From Aegilops tauschii subsp. strangulata (lineage: Eukaryota; Streptophyta; Magnoliopsida; Poales; Poaceae): DNA of 64,000 nucleotides. Location: NCBI RefSeq assembly GCF_002575655.3, contig NC_053037.3, forward strand, positions 324,287,294 through 324,351,293, given 5' to 3'. A program made the position numbers and the translations under genes. Positions 12,267-22,578 of the stretch are shown one piece after another; the first letter of the stretch is position 1, and each line of letters opens with the position of its first letter. The notes below the pieces were generated by a model. The model saw nothing but the letters and a program-made list of their open reading frames with translations. It was not told the DNA's origin and made no database searches.

Positions 12267-12899
12267 TGATACGTCCCAACGTATCTATCATTTTTTTCTT
12301 GTGTTCCATGCTGTTATATTATCATTCTTGGATGTTTTACAATCATTTTATAGCAACTTTATATCATTCTTTGGGACTAACCAATTGACATAGTGCCCAG
12401 TGCCATTGTTGTTTTTTGCTTCGTAGAATATCAGCACCAAACGGAGTCCAAACATAGCGAAACTTTTTCGAGAATTTTCTGGACCAGAAGACACGAGTTG
12501 GGCCAAAGAAGTACCAAAGGGGGCACCGAGGGGAGCACAACCCACCTGGGCGCGCCTGGGGGCCCTGGCGCACCCTGGTGGGTTGTGCCCACCTCTGTCG
12601 CCTCGCGCACCGCCTCTTTGCTCTATAAATACCTCGAAAACCCAAAAACCCTAGGGGAGTCGACGAAACACAATTCCAACCACCGCAAGTTCCAGAACCA
12701 CCAGATCCAATCTAGACACCATCACGGAGGGGTTCATCATCCTCATTGGTGCCTCTTCAATGATGTGTGACTAGTTCCTTGTAGACCTACGGGTCCGTAG
12801 GCAGTAGCTAGATGGCTTCCTCTCTCTCTTTTGATTCTCAATACAATGGTATCTTCAAGATCCATATGATGTAACTCTTTTTGCGGTGTGTTTGTTGGG
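12267..12899 (+). repeat. S1: 5' LTR, first part
   Basis: It aligns with 20559-21190. It includes TATAAAT at 12624-12630. It stops at TTTGTTGGG, where D begins. Relative to the 3' LTR about 760 bp (21191-21952) is missing between this part and 16481. Confidence 0.88.
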
Positions 12900-13256
12900 T
12901 GTCGGCATGACGACATTGTGCTACTCGAGGAGAACCGTCTCCGGGATACTACGCATGCTGCACGCTACCAGCAAGCCCTACGTCGCTATCACAGGCGCAG
13001 GGTTCATGCCCGGTGTTTTGAGGAAGGTGACCTTGTCCTTAGGCGTGTTCGGTCCGCCAAGGGTACAAACAAGATGTCACCAAAGTGGGAAGGCCCTTAC
13101 TGGGTGGTACGAGTCACCAGACCCGGCGCAGTCCGTCTGGAGACTGGAGATGGCACTCGGTTGCAAAACTCATGGAATATTGAGCATCTCCGCAAGTACT
13201 ACCCGCAGTGCCCGGCAGCCACCCTTTTGTACAGGCCTTGCCTCAGCTGCATGTAA
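12900..13256 (+). pseudogene. D: C-terminal end of Gypsy integrase (GPY/F module)
   Basis: The translated end has ARYQQALRRYHRRRV, then a GDLVLRRV strand, then KMSPKWEGPYWVVR and NSWNIEHLRKYYP, the typical order of the C-terminal GPF/Y module of Ty3-Gypsy integrases. This module binds DNA and helps target integration. The catalytic core is missing: the frame is entered directly from S1 LTR sequence at 12899/12900, so the methionine upstream of the junction is not real. The frame ends at 13256, about 15 codons past the usual Tyr-Pro end. Confidence 0.85.
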
Positions 13257-14359
13257 CCCCTTGTACAAAGCCGGGGCGATGACCCCGTGCAAGAGAAAAT
13301 AAAGAAGCGTTGTAGGGGGGCTCCCAACTAAGATTGCATGCATGCATGAGCACACGAAGATCACTGCATAAGCATTTCATGAGCATTTGCATATGCATAT
13401 AGATAGGATCGCATCCTGCATTCATTCTCATCTACATGGAGTTGCAGGTTCCTGCCGCGAACTTCGCTTCAACAAAGGATGAGAAGATTGCACGGCACAG
13501 CGATCCCCGGCAAGCCAAACAGATAAGTTTTACCTCTTGTCCATTAGTGTTCTGTAAAGCTATAACTTTGCATGAGAAAACCTCGCGTCTTTTTTGAAAC
13601 TTAGGTGCTCCCATCCATGACTCGAACGTTGCTTCAGTCAGGATGGTCGCAGTGGCCTTTAGTAAAAAGGAGCTGGCGAGGGCTGGCCCCTCTGTCTGTC
13701 CCCCGGCAGACGTAGCTCTTCGGCAGACAAAGAGGGTGCCGGCAGGATATCCTGCCGGGGAAAACTCGTTTATTTTCATGAAAGAGGCACCCCACCTCTG
13801 CATGGACATACACATGCACGGGTTCCCGGCAAGGTTCATCTTTTTCATTCATATGTTGATACAAGTACAAGCATTACAGAACAGAAAGATGGACTCGAGA
13901 GATTACATTATTTGAATTAAAATTTGGCGATTGCCTACATGTTTAAGATTAAAAAAAGATAAGTGCTCTGTAATGCCCTTTCTTGTCCCTCTCCTCCTAG
14001 GCATAGCCGTCAAATGCGAGGAGGGCAAAAGGAGCGCCTGGGCGGAGGCCCATCCCGCCCCCTCGGGCTCCAGGAGAGGTAGCTCGGTGGGAACGGAAGC
14101 GCGAGGGAACACCTCGATGGAGAGCACGACGGAAGGGGCCCCGTCAACCACCGCCACCAGGGCCAGCAGGACTCGGCAGGGCTAACGGAGTAACAGCCCA
14201 AGAGGAAGCCTGCCGAGGTCCAGCTGGAAGGCTGTTGGAGGGACCCGGCTGCACCATCCACACCTCTGCATCCACCTCCCCGGCAAATCACCTTGCCGGG
14301 GAGGAGACGCAGATGCAGATGATGGTGCTGCCGCCTGATGAAGATGGTGCGGGTGACGA
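13257..14359 (+). other. D: 3' non-coding region with a perfect palindrome
   Basis: No credible gene. At 13739-13758 is the perfect 20-bp palindrome CCGGCAGGATATCCTGCCGG. Around it CCGGCA/TGCCGG half-sites recur (13500, 13700, 13828), a habit shared with E LTRs. Confidence 0.55.
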
Positions 14360-15018
14360 TTAGCCGAAGTCAGAGTCATCGCTCCCCCGCCCGCTGCCGT
14401 CATCATTGTCGTCACTGTCCTCCTCGTCGCTTTCGCTCAAGGAGGAGCTTTCGTCGTTGGTCGAGCTCTCCGCGCATCACCCTAAAGAACCTCCCGAGCG
14501 CCCGAAGATCTTGACGGAGAGCAGGCCATTCTCCATTAATTTGAACTGGAGAATGAGCCCCTCCGAGAAACCGTGAGAACGGGCGAAGGTCTTCCAGCCG
14601 CAGCGAAGATACATCACGTGACGAGCAGGGAAGTCAACATCAACCATCATACCTCCATTCCTGTAGCCCCTCATATGCAGCCGCAGAGCGCGTGGTTGCT
14701 CGAGCTCCATCTCCCTCGCAAAGGGAGTTGGGAGGCGAAGGTGACCACACACGGGCTTATACAGCCTGATGATGAACTCCCGGGGTTGGTCGCCAACGTG
14801 GCCTTCCATCGGGCGAGGAGCCGCCGGCGGGGGCATCACCAAGGCACAGCCCCGCCCTCCTCCTCCTCGAGCACCGCAGCGACCGTGACCACGTCCCCTT
14901 TCTCCTCTCCTCGCAGACGATTCCGCTGCCTCAGAGTCCGAAGGAGGAGGGGCGTGCTGTCGAGAAGAAGCCCTCGTCCCGCCGCCGGAGCACCACCGCA
15001 CCCTCGCCCTCGTGCCAT
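14360..15018 (-). pseudogene. D: antisense gene with B3-like DNA-binding domain and acidic tail
   Basis: The longest open stretch is 15001-14477 (174 residues). Residues 75-168 read like a plant B3 domain: a PREFIIRLYKP start, LRLPTPFAREM, then GWKTFARSHGFSEGLILQFK and LLSVKIFGRSG. B3 domains bind DNA in plant transcription factors. Past an in-frame TGA at 14477-14479 the same frame continues for 38 codons of Ser/Asp/Glu-rich tail to a TAA at 14360-14362, so the TGA looks like a point mutation. A likely start ATG lies at 15018 in another frame, implying a frameshift in the Arg/Gly-rich N-terminal part. The gene opposes the LTR direction. B3 identity rests on pattern only. Confidence 0.62.
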
Positions 15019-15085
15019 GACTAAGAGAGAAGAACTACAGAGAAGAAGGGGAAGTGTGTGCGGAAGAACACCGCCCCGACCGCCT

Positions 15086-15096
15086 TCTTATAGGGA
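15086..15096 (-). promoter_or_regulatory. D: candidate TATA box for the antisense gene
   Basis: On the minus strand CCCTATAAGAAGG precedes the 15018 ATG by about 70 bases, followed by a CT-rich leader (CTTCTCTCTTAGTC). It suggests the gene has its own promoter and is not read from the LTR. Confidence 0.45.
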
Positions 15097-15560
15097 AATG
15101 GGGCAGGGGGCTGGCTCCTCATACGGGAAACGACCACCCCTCTCCTCTAGTGCCGCCTCTCTGCACCCACTGTGACTCTGAGGGTCAAGGCCGACCCTCC
15201 GCTCCAACCATCGATGCCCAGTTTTCTACCATGGCAATCCTCCCCGTGTCCTCCGCATCCACCACCTACCACGCCCAAGGCATGCGGAACACGTGGCAGG
15301 GGCATGCGTGGTAGGAGGCGAGTGGGATGGTAGTTCCGTCCCGTGACCATGGGGGGAGGAGAATCCACGGGCCACGATCCGAGTTCTCCCACAACGTAGC
15401 ACATGATGCGCGGGGAAACCGGAAACTGGCCCGAAACCAAGGCTAATGAAGCAGCAATGGAAACCTCAAGGGGCCAACCCCTCAGCAACCCTGCGTGTGC
15501 ACTTATTAGGTCCTACCCTGACGACGCTCAGCAGTGCGTCTCACGCAGGTCCGGGGCTTC

Positions 15561-16480
15561 TGTCGGTGCAACAAACTATGGGTCCGTTGCCCAGACTGTG
15601 CACAGGAACAAGAACAAGATTGAGGCACCAGCTTAAGTCAGAGGTTGAGGGACCAAGAGATTTGAAGAACCAACATGTAGTTCAGAGGGACCAAGATCAA
15701 GCCTGGGGAGCAATATATCAGCAAGAGAAGGGCCTCCCTTCCCGGGCAGGCGAGCCCGGCAAGGGGCAAGGCCACCGCCAGAAGCAGGCGACCAAGGCAC
15801 CCCGGCAACGTCTGCTGGGGCTCACAGGGGCAGAACCACCCCACCAACCACTCAAGCATGACCCACGTCGTCAATCAGTGCGGTGTCAAGCCGCAGGGTG
15901 ATTAAGTGGCAGCCATTCGCCACATGGCAGCCATTTCCTACAGAAGAAACCCACAGATGACACCCGTCCTACGACGTGTCAAGAGAACAGGCGCGGAGTT
16001 GGCAAGATAGCCCGGCTAGCCTTGTCGGGCAACCAGTGATGTGACACTAAGCGGTGCATTTAATGCACCCTGTCAGCCCGCAGAGTTAGGTATGATAGCA
16101 CTGTTTGCTATCATATCAGTGGATAATGACTACTTTGCCATTGTGGTGACCCCTTGATCTATAAAAGGAGGCCCATGGTACCCGTAGGAAGGGTTGGAAA
16201 GTTGACGATCCCACACCCCCATACGCGCGTAGCCACTACTGCCCTACGGCGACCCCTGACGGGCAAGTGTACTGCGTTTCACCATCCCCATTCCACCATC
16301 AATCCACCAAAGCAGGAGTAGGGTCTTACGCCTCACGGTGGCCCGAACCTGGGTAAATAGCTTGTGTGCTCTCTACCATGCTGCCGTGTGCTGGTCTGCT
16401 CTTTGTGCAACGCGACGTCCCCCTGCTGAACCAGCAAGGGGCCTCCTGGTCCCATAGGTGGCCGTGGGTATCCCGCGACA
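15561..16480 (+). repeat. D: 3' LTR (920 bp)
   Basis: It starts TGTCGGTGC right after a GTCCGGGGCTTC polypurine tract and ends CCCGCGACA. TATAAAAGG lies at 16160-16168, followed by AGGCCC, nearly the same block as in the E LTRs (30571, 38216). After 16480 the S1 LTR resumes at CCCTCTTACG. Confidence 0.85.
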
Positions 16481-16663
16481 CCCTCTTACGCGTCAGGTTG
16501 CAAGTATTTGTTCTTTGTGTGTAGGTACCATTTACATAGTGTTGCTTGGTTCTCCTACTGGTTCAATAACCTTGGTTTCATCATTGAGGGAAATACCTAT
16601 CATAGTTATGCTGCATCATCCCTTCCTCTTCGGGGAAAATACTGACGCGGACACAAGCCATCA
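16481..16663 (+). repeat. S1: 5' LTR, last part
   Basis: It aligns with 21953-22135 and ends GCCATCA as the 3' LTR does. Confidence 0.85.
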
Positions 16664-16675
16664 AGAAAGGATTTT

Positions 16676-16693
16676 TGGCGCCGTTGCCGGGGA
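16676..16693 (+). promoter_or_regulatory. S1: primer-binding site
   Basis: TGGCGCCGTTGCCGGGGA, the primer-site sequence shared by many Triticeae Gypsy families. A second, degenerate copy (TGGCACCGTTGCCGGTGA) occurs at about 16735. Confidence 0.88.
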
Positions 16694-16937
16694 GGATCAA
16701 GTCAAGATAGCCTCCCGACAACTCGCCGATTTCTGGCACCGTTGCCGGTGAGACATCATCAAATCTATCAGGTTTCTAATCACAAATCTCTTCTCCTTGC
16801 AATTTACATTATTTGCCACTTGCCTCTCGTTTTCATCTCCCCCACTTCACAAAAAAATTGCTGTTTTAGTTGCCGTCTTTTCCGTTCGCCGTTTTCTCGT
16901 AAGATCTATTTTTGTTTGCGTTCTTGTTTGCGTAGTC

Positions 16938-17426
16938 ATGATGGCTCAAAGAAAATATTATGATTTTCCTTATCCCAATATTTGGCTTGAATTTGAGAAA
17001 AGTACTAAGGAATATATGACTACACAATTTGAGCATAATAAATATTTACCGAGGAACTTAAGGAACACTCTGTTGTGCTGGATGCTATAAAAAACAACTT
17101 GATAATATTAGTAGAGAAGTTTGTAATCTCCAATCTAAATATGCTTTTGCTGAAAGTTTGCTAGGCAAAATTTCTGATGCATAAGCTACCCTATTCAATC
17201 AAATGGCTGCCAAACCAATCTCGTTAGAAGATAAAAATGATGAAGATCTTAAAGTGATTGGTGTTTCTTCTATTGATTCTTTGTTTAGTAAGACTAAAAT
17301 TGATATAAAGGGACTGAAGAAGAGTCAACTTTAGCTAGAAGGCGTCACGATAATTCGGAGGGTGAAAATCTTGTTGAGAAAATTGATAAAAGTGGGTTTG
17401 GAGAGGTCAAAACTTTAACTAGTGCT
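16938..17426 (+). pseudogene. S1: start of gag-like frame, broken
   Basis: ATG at 16938 opens a 50-codon frame (MMAQRKYYDFPYPNIW...) that stops at 17090. Downstream AT-rich sequence to 17426 keeps short stretches of the same style in other frames (for example at 17200-17300), so this reads as a decayed gag. No zinc knuckle is visible. Confidence 0.55.
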
Positions 17427-18085
17427 GTGACCACTCTTTTGGATTACAAAGACTTTAATTATGATAATTGCTCTTTGATTGATTCTATTTATTTGTTGCA
17501 ATCCATGATAAATTCACTCCATGCTTATGAACAAAATAAAGCTTTTACTAAACATATCATAAATGCCATGATGAAAGCTTTGGAAGAAAAGTTGGAGTTA
17601 GAGATCTCAATTCCTAGAAAATTACACGATGAATGGGAACCCACCATTAAAGTCAAGATTAAAAATTATGAATGTTTTGCTTTATGTGACTTGGGTGCTA
17701 GTGTTTCCACAATTCCGAAATCTTATGTGATGTGCTTGGCCTTACCAATATTTAAGAGTGTTCTTTAAATTTGCACATGGCGGATTCTACTATTAAAAAT
17801 ACTTTGGGAAGAATTAATGATGTTCATATTGTTGCAAATTGGAATTATGTGCCCATAGATTTTCTTGTTCTTGATATTGATTGCAATCCGCCTTGTCCAA
17901 TTATACTTGGTAGACCATTTTTACGTACTATTGGTGTCGTCATTGATATGAAAGAAGGCAATATTAAATTTCAATTTCCACTAAGAAAGGGTATTAAACA
18001 CTTCCATAGAACAAGAATCAAGCCACCATATGAATCAATCATGAGGGCATCCTATGGATCTAGAAATAAAGACGACAATACTTAA
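17427..18085 (+). pseudogene. S1: Gypsy aspartic protease remnant (DLGA type)
   Basis: Two adjoining frames, 17427-17768 and 17771-18085, together form a retropepsin-like domain. The first has ALCDLGASVSTIPKSY with the active-site aspartate at residue 88 in a D-L-G-A context, which is how many plant Gypsy proteases of this group read instead of DTG/DSG. The second has HMADSTIKNTLGRINDVHIV and the conserved CPIILGRPFLRT, then the Phe-Pro-Leu end. A TAA plus frameshift at about 17766-17770 separates them. The protease would mature gag in particles. The coding part ends at 18085 with nothing of RT or integrase after it. Confidence 0.85.
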
Positions 18086-20558
18086 ATCTATGCTTTATGC
18101 CTAGCTAGGGGCGTGAAACGATAGCGCTTATTGGGAGGCAACCCAATGAATAAATTTTATTTTTGGCTTTTTCTTTATGTTCTTGAGTGTTTGCACAATT
18201 ATGCATGTGTTATGATTGTGTTTTTTATGTTTTAATTAGTGTTTGGGCCAAGCAAAGCCTTTGGGATCATGTTGGGTGATAGTTGATTTGATCTTGTTGG
18301 GAAACAAAAACTTTTGAGTCTAGTAAAACAATTTTAATAAATCATAGAAGAGACAAACAAATTCTGAATTTTTTTACAAAAGATTTATATATAAATTTCC
18401 TAGTTCTTCATAATTTTTTCAGAATGTTTGGAGTTACAGAAGTATACGGAGTTTTCAGATTGCTACAGACTGTTCTATTTTTGACAGATTCTGTTTTCTT
18501 TGCGTTGTGTGCTTATTTGATGAATTTATGGTTTTGATCGGGGGCTGTAAGCCAAAGCAAAGTTGGAATACAGTAGATATAGTGCAAAAATAAAATATGA
18601 ATGGGTTTGCAACAGTACTTAGAATAGTGATTTGCTTTCGTATACTAACGGATATCACGAAGCTTTGTTGAGTTTTGTGTGATTGAAGTTTTCAAGTTTT
18701 GGGTGAGATCACGATGGATGAAGGAATAATGAATAAGAATAGCCTAAGCTTGGGGATGCCCCATAGCAACCCAAGTTATTATCCAAAGAGAAACAAGCAA
18801 CTAAGTTTGGGGATGCCCCGAGTGGCATCCCCTCTTTCTTCTAATGACCATTGGTATTTTACTTGGAGCTATATTTTTATTCGTCACATATCATGAGTTT
18901 TGCTTGGAGCGTCTTGTATTATATGAGTCTTTGCTTGTTTTGCTTTTTAGTTTGTGTCATCTATCCTTGCTGAACACACCTATTTGAGAGAGCGAAAATT
19001 GCAGTATGATTTGCTAGAATTTCTCTTTATGCTTCACTTAAATTTTTTGAGCTATGGAATTGCTCTGCTTCACTTATTTTTTTGAGCATGGTGTGCTTTA
19101 ATATTTTTGAAGAAATGCTGTCATGCTTCACTTACATTTATTTGAGAGTTAGAATTTTTTTGAAGAAATTCTCTCATGCTTCACTTATATTATTTTGAGA
19201 GATGAAAATTTTTATGCTCATGTTCTTCATTTAGATTTGTTTGAGCTTTCAAAAGCAATATATGAAAATTAGTCCCAAAGTGATAGATATTCAAGAGGGA
19301 TATAATAAAAACTTTCATGAAGATCATTGGACAAGATAAACTTGATTATTTGTAATAGTTTTGCGATGTGATGATAGTAATATGTGAGTCATGTTGGTGA
19401 GTAATTATGCTTTAGTAAGAATATTGGTGTTAAGGTTTATGATTCTCTATGCAAGCACGAAAGTCAATAGTTATGCAATGAAATTACATCCTACTTGTGG
19501 TGCATTATTCGGTGTTAGTTATGCTTAATGCTCGCTTATGTGATTTTTCGTTTCTTGGTTGGCTGCTTCTCAATCTTTTTGCTAGCCTTCACTTGTACTA
19601 AGTAGGAATACTACTTGTGCATCCAAAATCCTTAAACCCAGTTTTTCCATATGAGTCCACCACATACCTATATGCGGTATTCCCTTGACGTTCTAAGCAA
19701 ATTTGTATGTGCCATCTCTAATTTTCAAAATAATTTCCTTTTTGTGTGCTTGTACCGCACATGAAATGGTAGGGGGTGGCTTATATTTTTTTCATGCTAG
19801 ATGTGTTATTCTCAAAATGAGTGTTTATTCACTTGTCATTGCACGAGAGTATGACAAAGGTATTAGGGATGCCTAGTCCCTAAATGAAAAAAATGAATTT
19901 ACTTTATGTTGTGAAATAATAAATTCCTTGGAAAGTGTTGGTATGGACGACACCCGTGGATACGGTTAGCGGTGGAATGTGAAAGTATGGTGGAAAAAGA
20001 AATAAACTTTATTTTCTGTTTGGGAACCGCCTATGATATATCTAGCATGGGAAGTATTGGGAACTACTCGATCGTTTTCGTTGACAGGAAAAGCATGCCA
20101 CCCAAAATGTTTTATCTCTATTTTTTTGATTTGAGCTCTCGCACTTCTACAAATCCCTACTTCGCATATTAGCTACTTTATGCAATTTTTATTTTATTTG
20201 AGTCCCCATCTTCTCTTATAAAGCACCAACTAAGGGGCACTAGGATCGTACTTGAGCATTGGGTGTAGCTAATATGCGAGTGTGTTTCATGAATGGATCA
20301 ATGACTGAGCATGATGGGCTAGGGATAACCTGCTTTAGTGTTGATATCTTGAAACACATGGTTGCTTGTTGATATGCTTGAGTATTTAAATCTTCATGTC
20401 AAAACTAGACAATTAATTTGAATCATATAAAAGTCCATATGTCCATGCTACAAAAGAAAAGAATATGTGATGAACATGTTAGGCAACATTCCACATCAAT
20501 TTTTTTGTTTTTATCATTTACCTACTCGAGGACGAGTAGGAATTAAGGTTGGGGATGC
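18086..20558 (+). other. S1: long non-coding 3' region
   Basis: AT-rich, no gene. It parallels S2 24853-27307. At 18100-18109 is CCTAGCTAGG and at 18130-18147 a hairpin ATTGGG-AGGCAA-CCCAAT. A degenerate tandem repeat (TGCTTCACTTA plus ATTTTTTTGAG, about 50-60 bp unit) runs about 18990-19260. The polypurine tract is AAGGTTGGGGATGC just before 20559. Confidence 0.65.
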
Positions 20559-22135
20559 TGATACGTCTCCAACATATCTATAATTTTTGCTTGTTCCATG
20601 TTGTTATATTATCCTTCTTGGATGTTTTACAATCATTTTATAGCAACTTTATATAATTTTTTGGGACTAACCTATTGACATAGTGCCCAGTGCCAGTTGC
20701 TATTTTTTGCTTGTTTTTTACTTCACAGAATATCAGTACCAAACGGAGTCCAAACGCAGCGAAAATTTTTGGAGGATTTTTCTGGACCAGAAGACACCTG
20801 TTGGGAGAAACAAGTACCAAAGGGGGTCCCCAAGGGGAGCACAACCCACCTGGGCGCGCCTGGGGGCCCAGGCGCGCCCTGGTGGGTTGTTCCCACCTCG
20901 TCCGCCTCCCGCACCACCTCTTTCCTCTATAAATACACCCAAAATTGAAAAACCCTAGGGGAGTCGACGAAACACAATTACAGCCGTGGCAAGTTCCAGA
21001 ACCACCAGATCCAATCTAGACACCATCACGGAGGGGTTCATCATCCTCATTGGTGCCTCTCCGATGATGTGTGAGTAGTTCATTGTAGACCTACGGGTCC
21101 GTAGGTTGTAGCTAGATAGCTTCCTCTCTGTCTTTTGATTCTCAATACAATGGTCTCTTGGAGATCTATTTGATGTAACTCTTTTTGCGGTGTGTTTGTT
21201 GGGATCCGATGAACTTTGAGTTTATGATCGGATCTATTTTATCCATGAAAGTTATTTGAGTTTTGATCTCTTATATGCATGATTACTTATACCCTCGTAT
21301 TTCTTCTTCAAATCTTTGGCTTAGTTACGCCAACTAGACTGATTTTTCTTGCCATGGGAAGAGGTGCTTCGTGATGGGTTCAGTCGTGCGGTGTCTTTTC
21401 CCAGTGACAGAAGGGGCAGCAAGACACCTATTGATCGTTGCCATTAAGGATAACAAGATGAGGTCTATTCCTACTTGAATAGATCTTGTCTACATCATGT
21501 CATCATTATTTTTGAATTACTCCATTTTTTCCATGAATTTAATACGCTAGATGCATGCTGGATAGCGGTTGATGTGTAGAGTAATAGTAGTAGATGCAGG
21601 CAGGAGTCGGTCCACTAATCTAGGACGTGATGCCTATATAATGATCATTGCCTAGATATTGTCATAACTATTTGAAGTTCTATCAATTGCCCAACAGTAA
21701 TTTGTTTACCCGACGTATGCTATTTTTCTCGAGAGAGGCCACTAGTGAAATCTATGGCCCCCGGGTCTATTCTTTATCATATTTGCTTTCCAATCTATTA
21801 TTTGCCACTTTTTTCTCAGATCTATTATTCCGAAAACCCAAAAATACCTTGCTGCAATTTTTGGTTATTTATTTTATTTCGCGTTTATTTGAGATCTATT
21901 TTTCCAATCTACTATAAACCAATCTATCTTTTACCTAAGAGGGATTGACAACCCCTCTTACACGTCGGGCTGCATGTATTTGTTCTTTGTGTGCAGGTAC
22001 CGTTTACATAGTGTTGCTTGGTTCTCCTACTGGTTTGATAACCTTGGTTTCATCACTGCGGGAAATACCTACCGTAGATGTGCTGCATCATCCCTTCCTC
22101 TTTGGGGAAAATATTGACGCGGACACGAGCCATCA
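20559..22135 (+). repeat. S1: 3' LTR (1577 bp)
   Basis: TGATACGTCTCC to GCCATCA. TATAAAT at 20928-20934. It is followed by AGGTA (22136-22140), then H sequence. Confidence 0.9.
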
Positions 22136-22140
22136 AGGTA

Positions 22141-22578
22141 CTACAACATGGCGAGAGAAACATCAAGCTATACAAGGATGGAATGGAGCAAAACCTTAGG
22201 AATAATTCAAGATGGCTGTACTAAGATATCACCTTACCCAGAAGCCCTGTGGCAGCAAAATGAAGAAACCTTGCGCATGCAAGATCTATGGAGAGATAGG
22301 ACACACCCAAGAAGAACACAATGTTGGATGCCCTCATTGTGAGGAAAATCACCCAGCTGAAGAATGCCCAACTAGGCAGGTTACTTGTTTGTTGTGTGAA
22401 GGAACCACACACTACCCTGTTCAGTGCCACATTTTCCCCATGGTGCAACAAACTATAAAGCAACAGAAAGAAAGTATGAAGGAAGCTCTCAATAAATGTA
22501 TGAAAGCACCAATGATGAAGGAAGATGTACAAGACCCACCTGAAGATACCCCAATGGAGGTCTACACCAAATCATGCT
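22141..22578 (+). pseudogene. H: gag zinc-knuckle region, first part
   Basis: The readable frame from 22212 carries a series of gag zinc knuckles: CKIYGEIGH (second Cys replaced by Tyr), CPHCEENHPAEEC, and CLLCEGTTHYPVQC (a regular CX2CX4HX4C). A Glu/Lys/Met-rich stretch follows and the frame runs into the S2 insertion at 22578/22579. Knuckle arrays like this bind the element RNA during packaging. The frame resumes at 29016 after one TSD copy, in register: the Cys codon at the junction is rebuilt on the other side. The methionine at 22212 is probably not the native start; upstream gag was in H sequence before S1 or is lost. Confidence 0.82.

Larger units (their letters stand above)
12900..16480 (+). 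mobile_element. D: Gypsy retrotransposon, 3' half only
   Basis: Contents in order: integrase C-terminus 12900-13256, non-coding 13257-14359, an antisense B3-like gene 14360-15018, polypurine tract about 15548-15560, one LTR 15561-16480. The 5' LTR, gag, protease, RT and most of integrase are absent. The loss of about 760 bp of the surrounding S1 LTR suggests one deletion removed both. The D LTR shares its promoter block with E, so they are likely related families. Confidence 0.82.
12267..22135 (+). mobile_element. S1: Sabrina-like Gypsy element, non-autonomous, with fragment D inside its 5' LTR
   Basis: 5' LTR 12267-12899 and 16481-16663 (interrupted), primer site 16676-16693, gag/protease remnants 16938-18085, long non-coding 3' part 18086-20558, 3' LTR 20559-22135. 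LTRs start TGATACGTC and end GCCATCA. There is no RT or integrase. My recollection is that Sabrina elements lack most of pol and depend on a related autonomous family (WHAM has been proposed); the family name is from memory. Confidence 0.85.

Noticed and set aside
12393..12770. 125-codon frame in the S1 LTR
   Set aside because: Counterparts occur in the other Sabrina-like LTRs only in decayed form; it is LTR sequence with a promoter in it.
14573..15175. 200-codon plus-strand frame in D
   Set aside because: It is the reverse-strand shadow of the antisense B3-like gene; Arg/Ser/Pro-rich with no domain.
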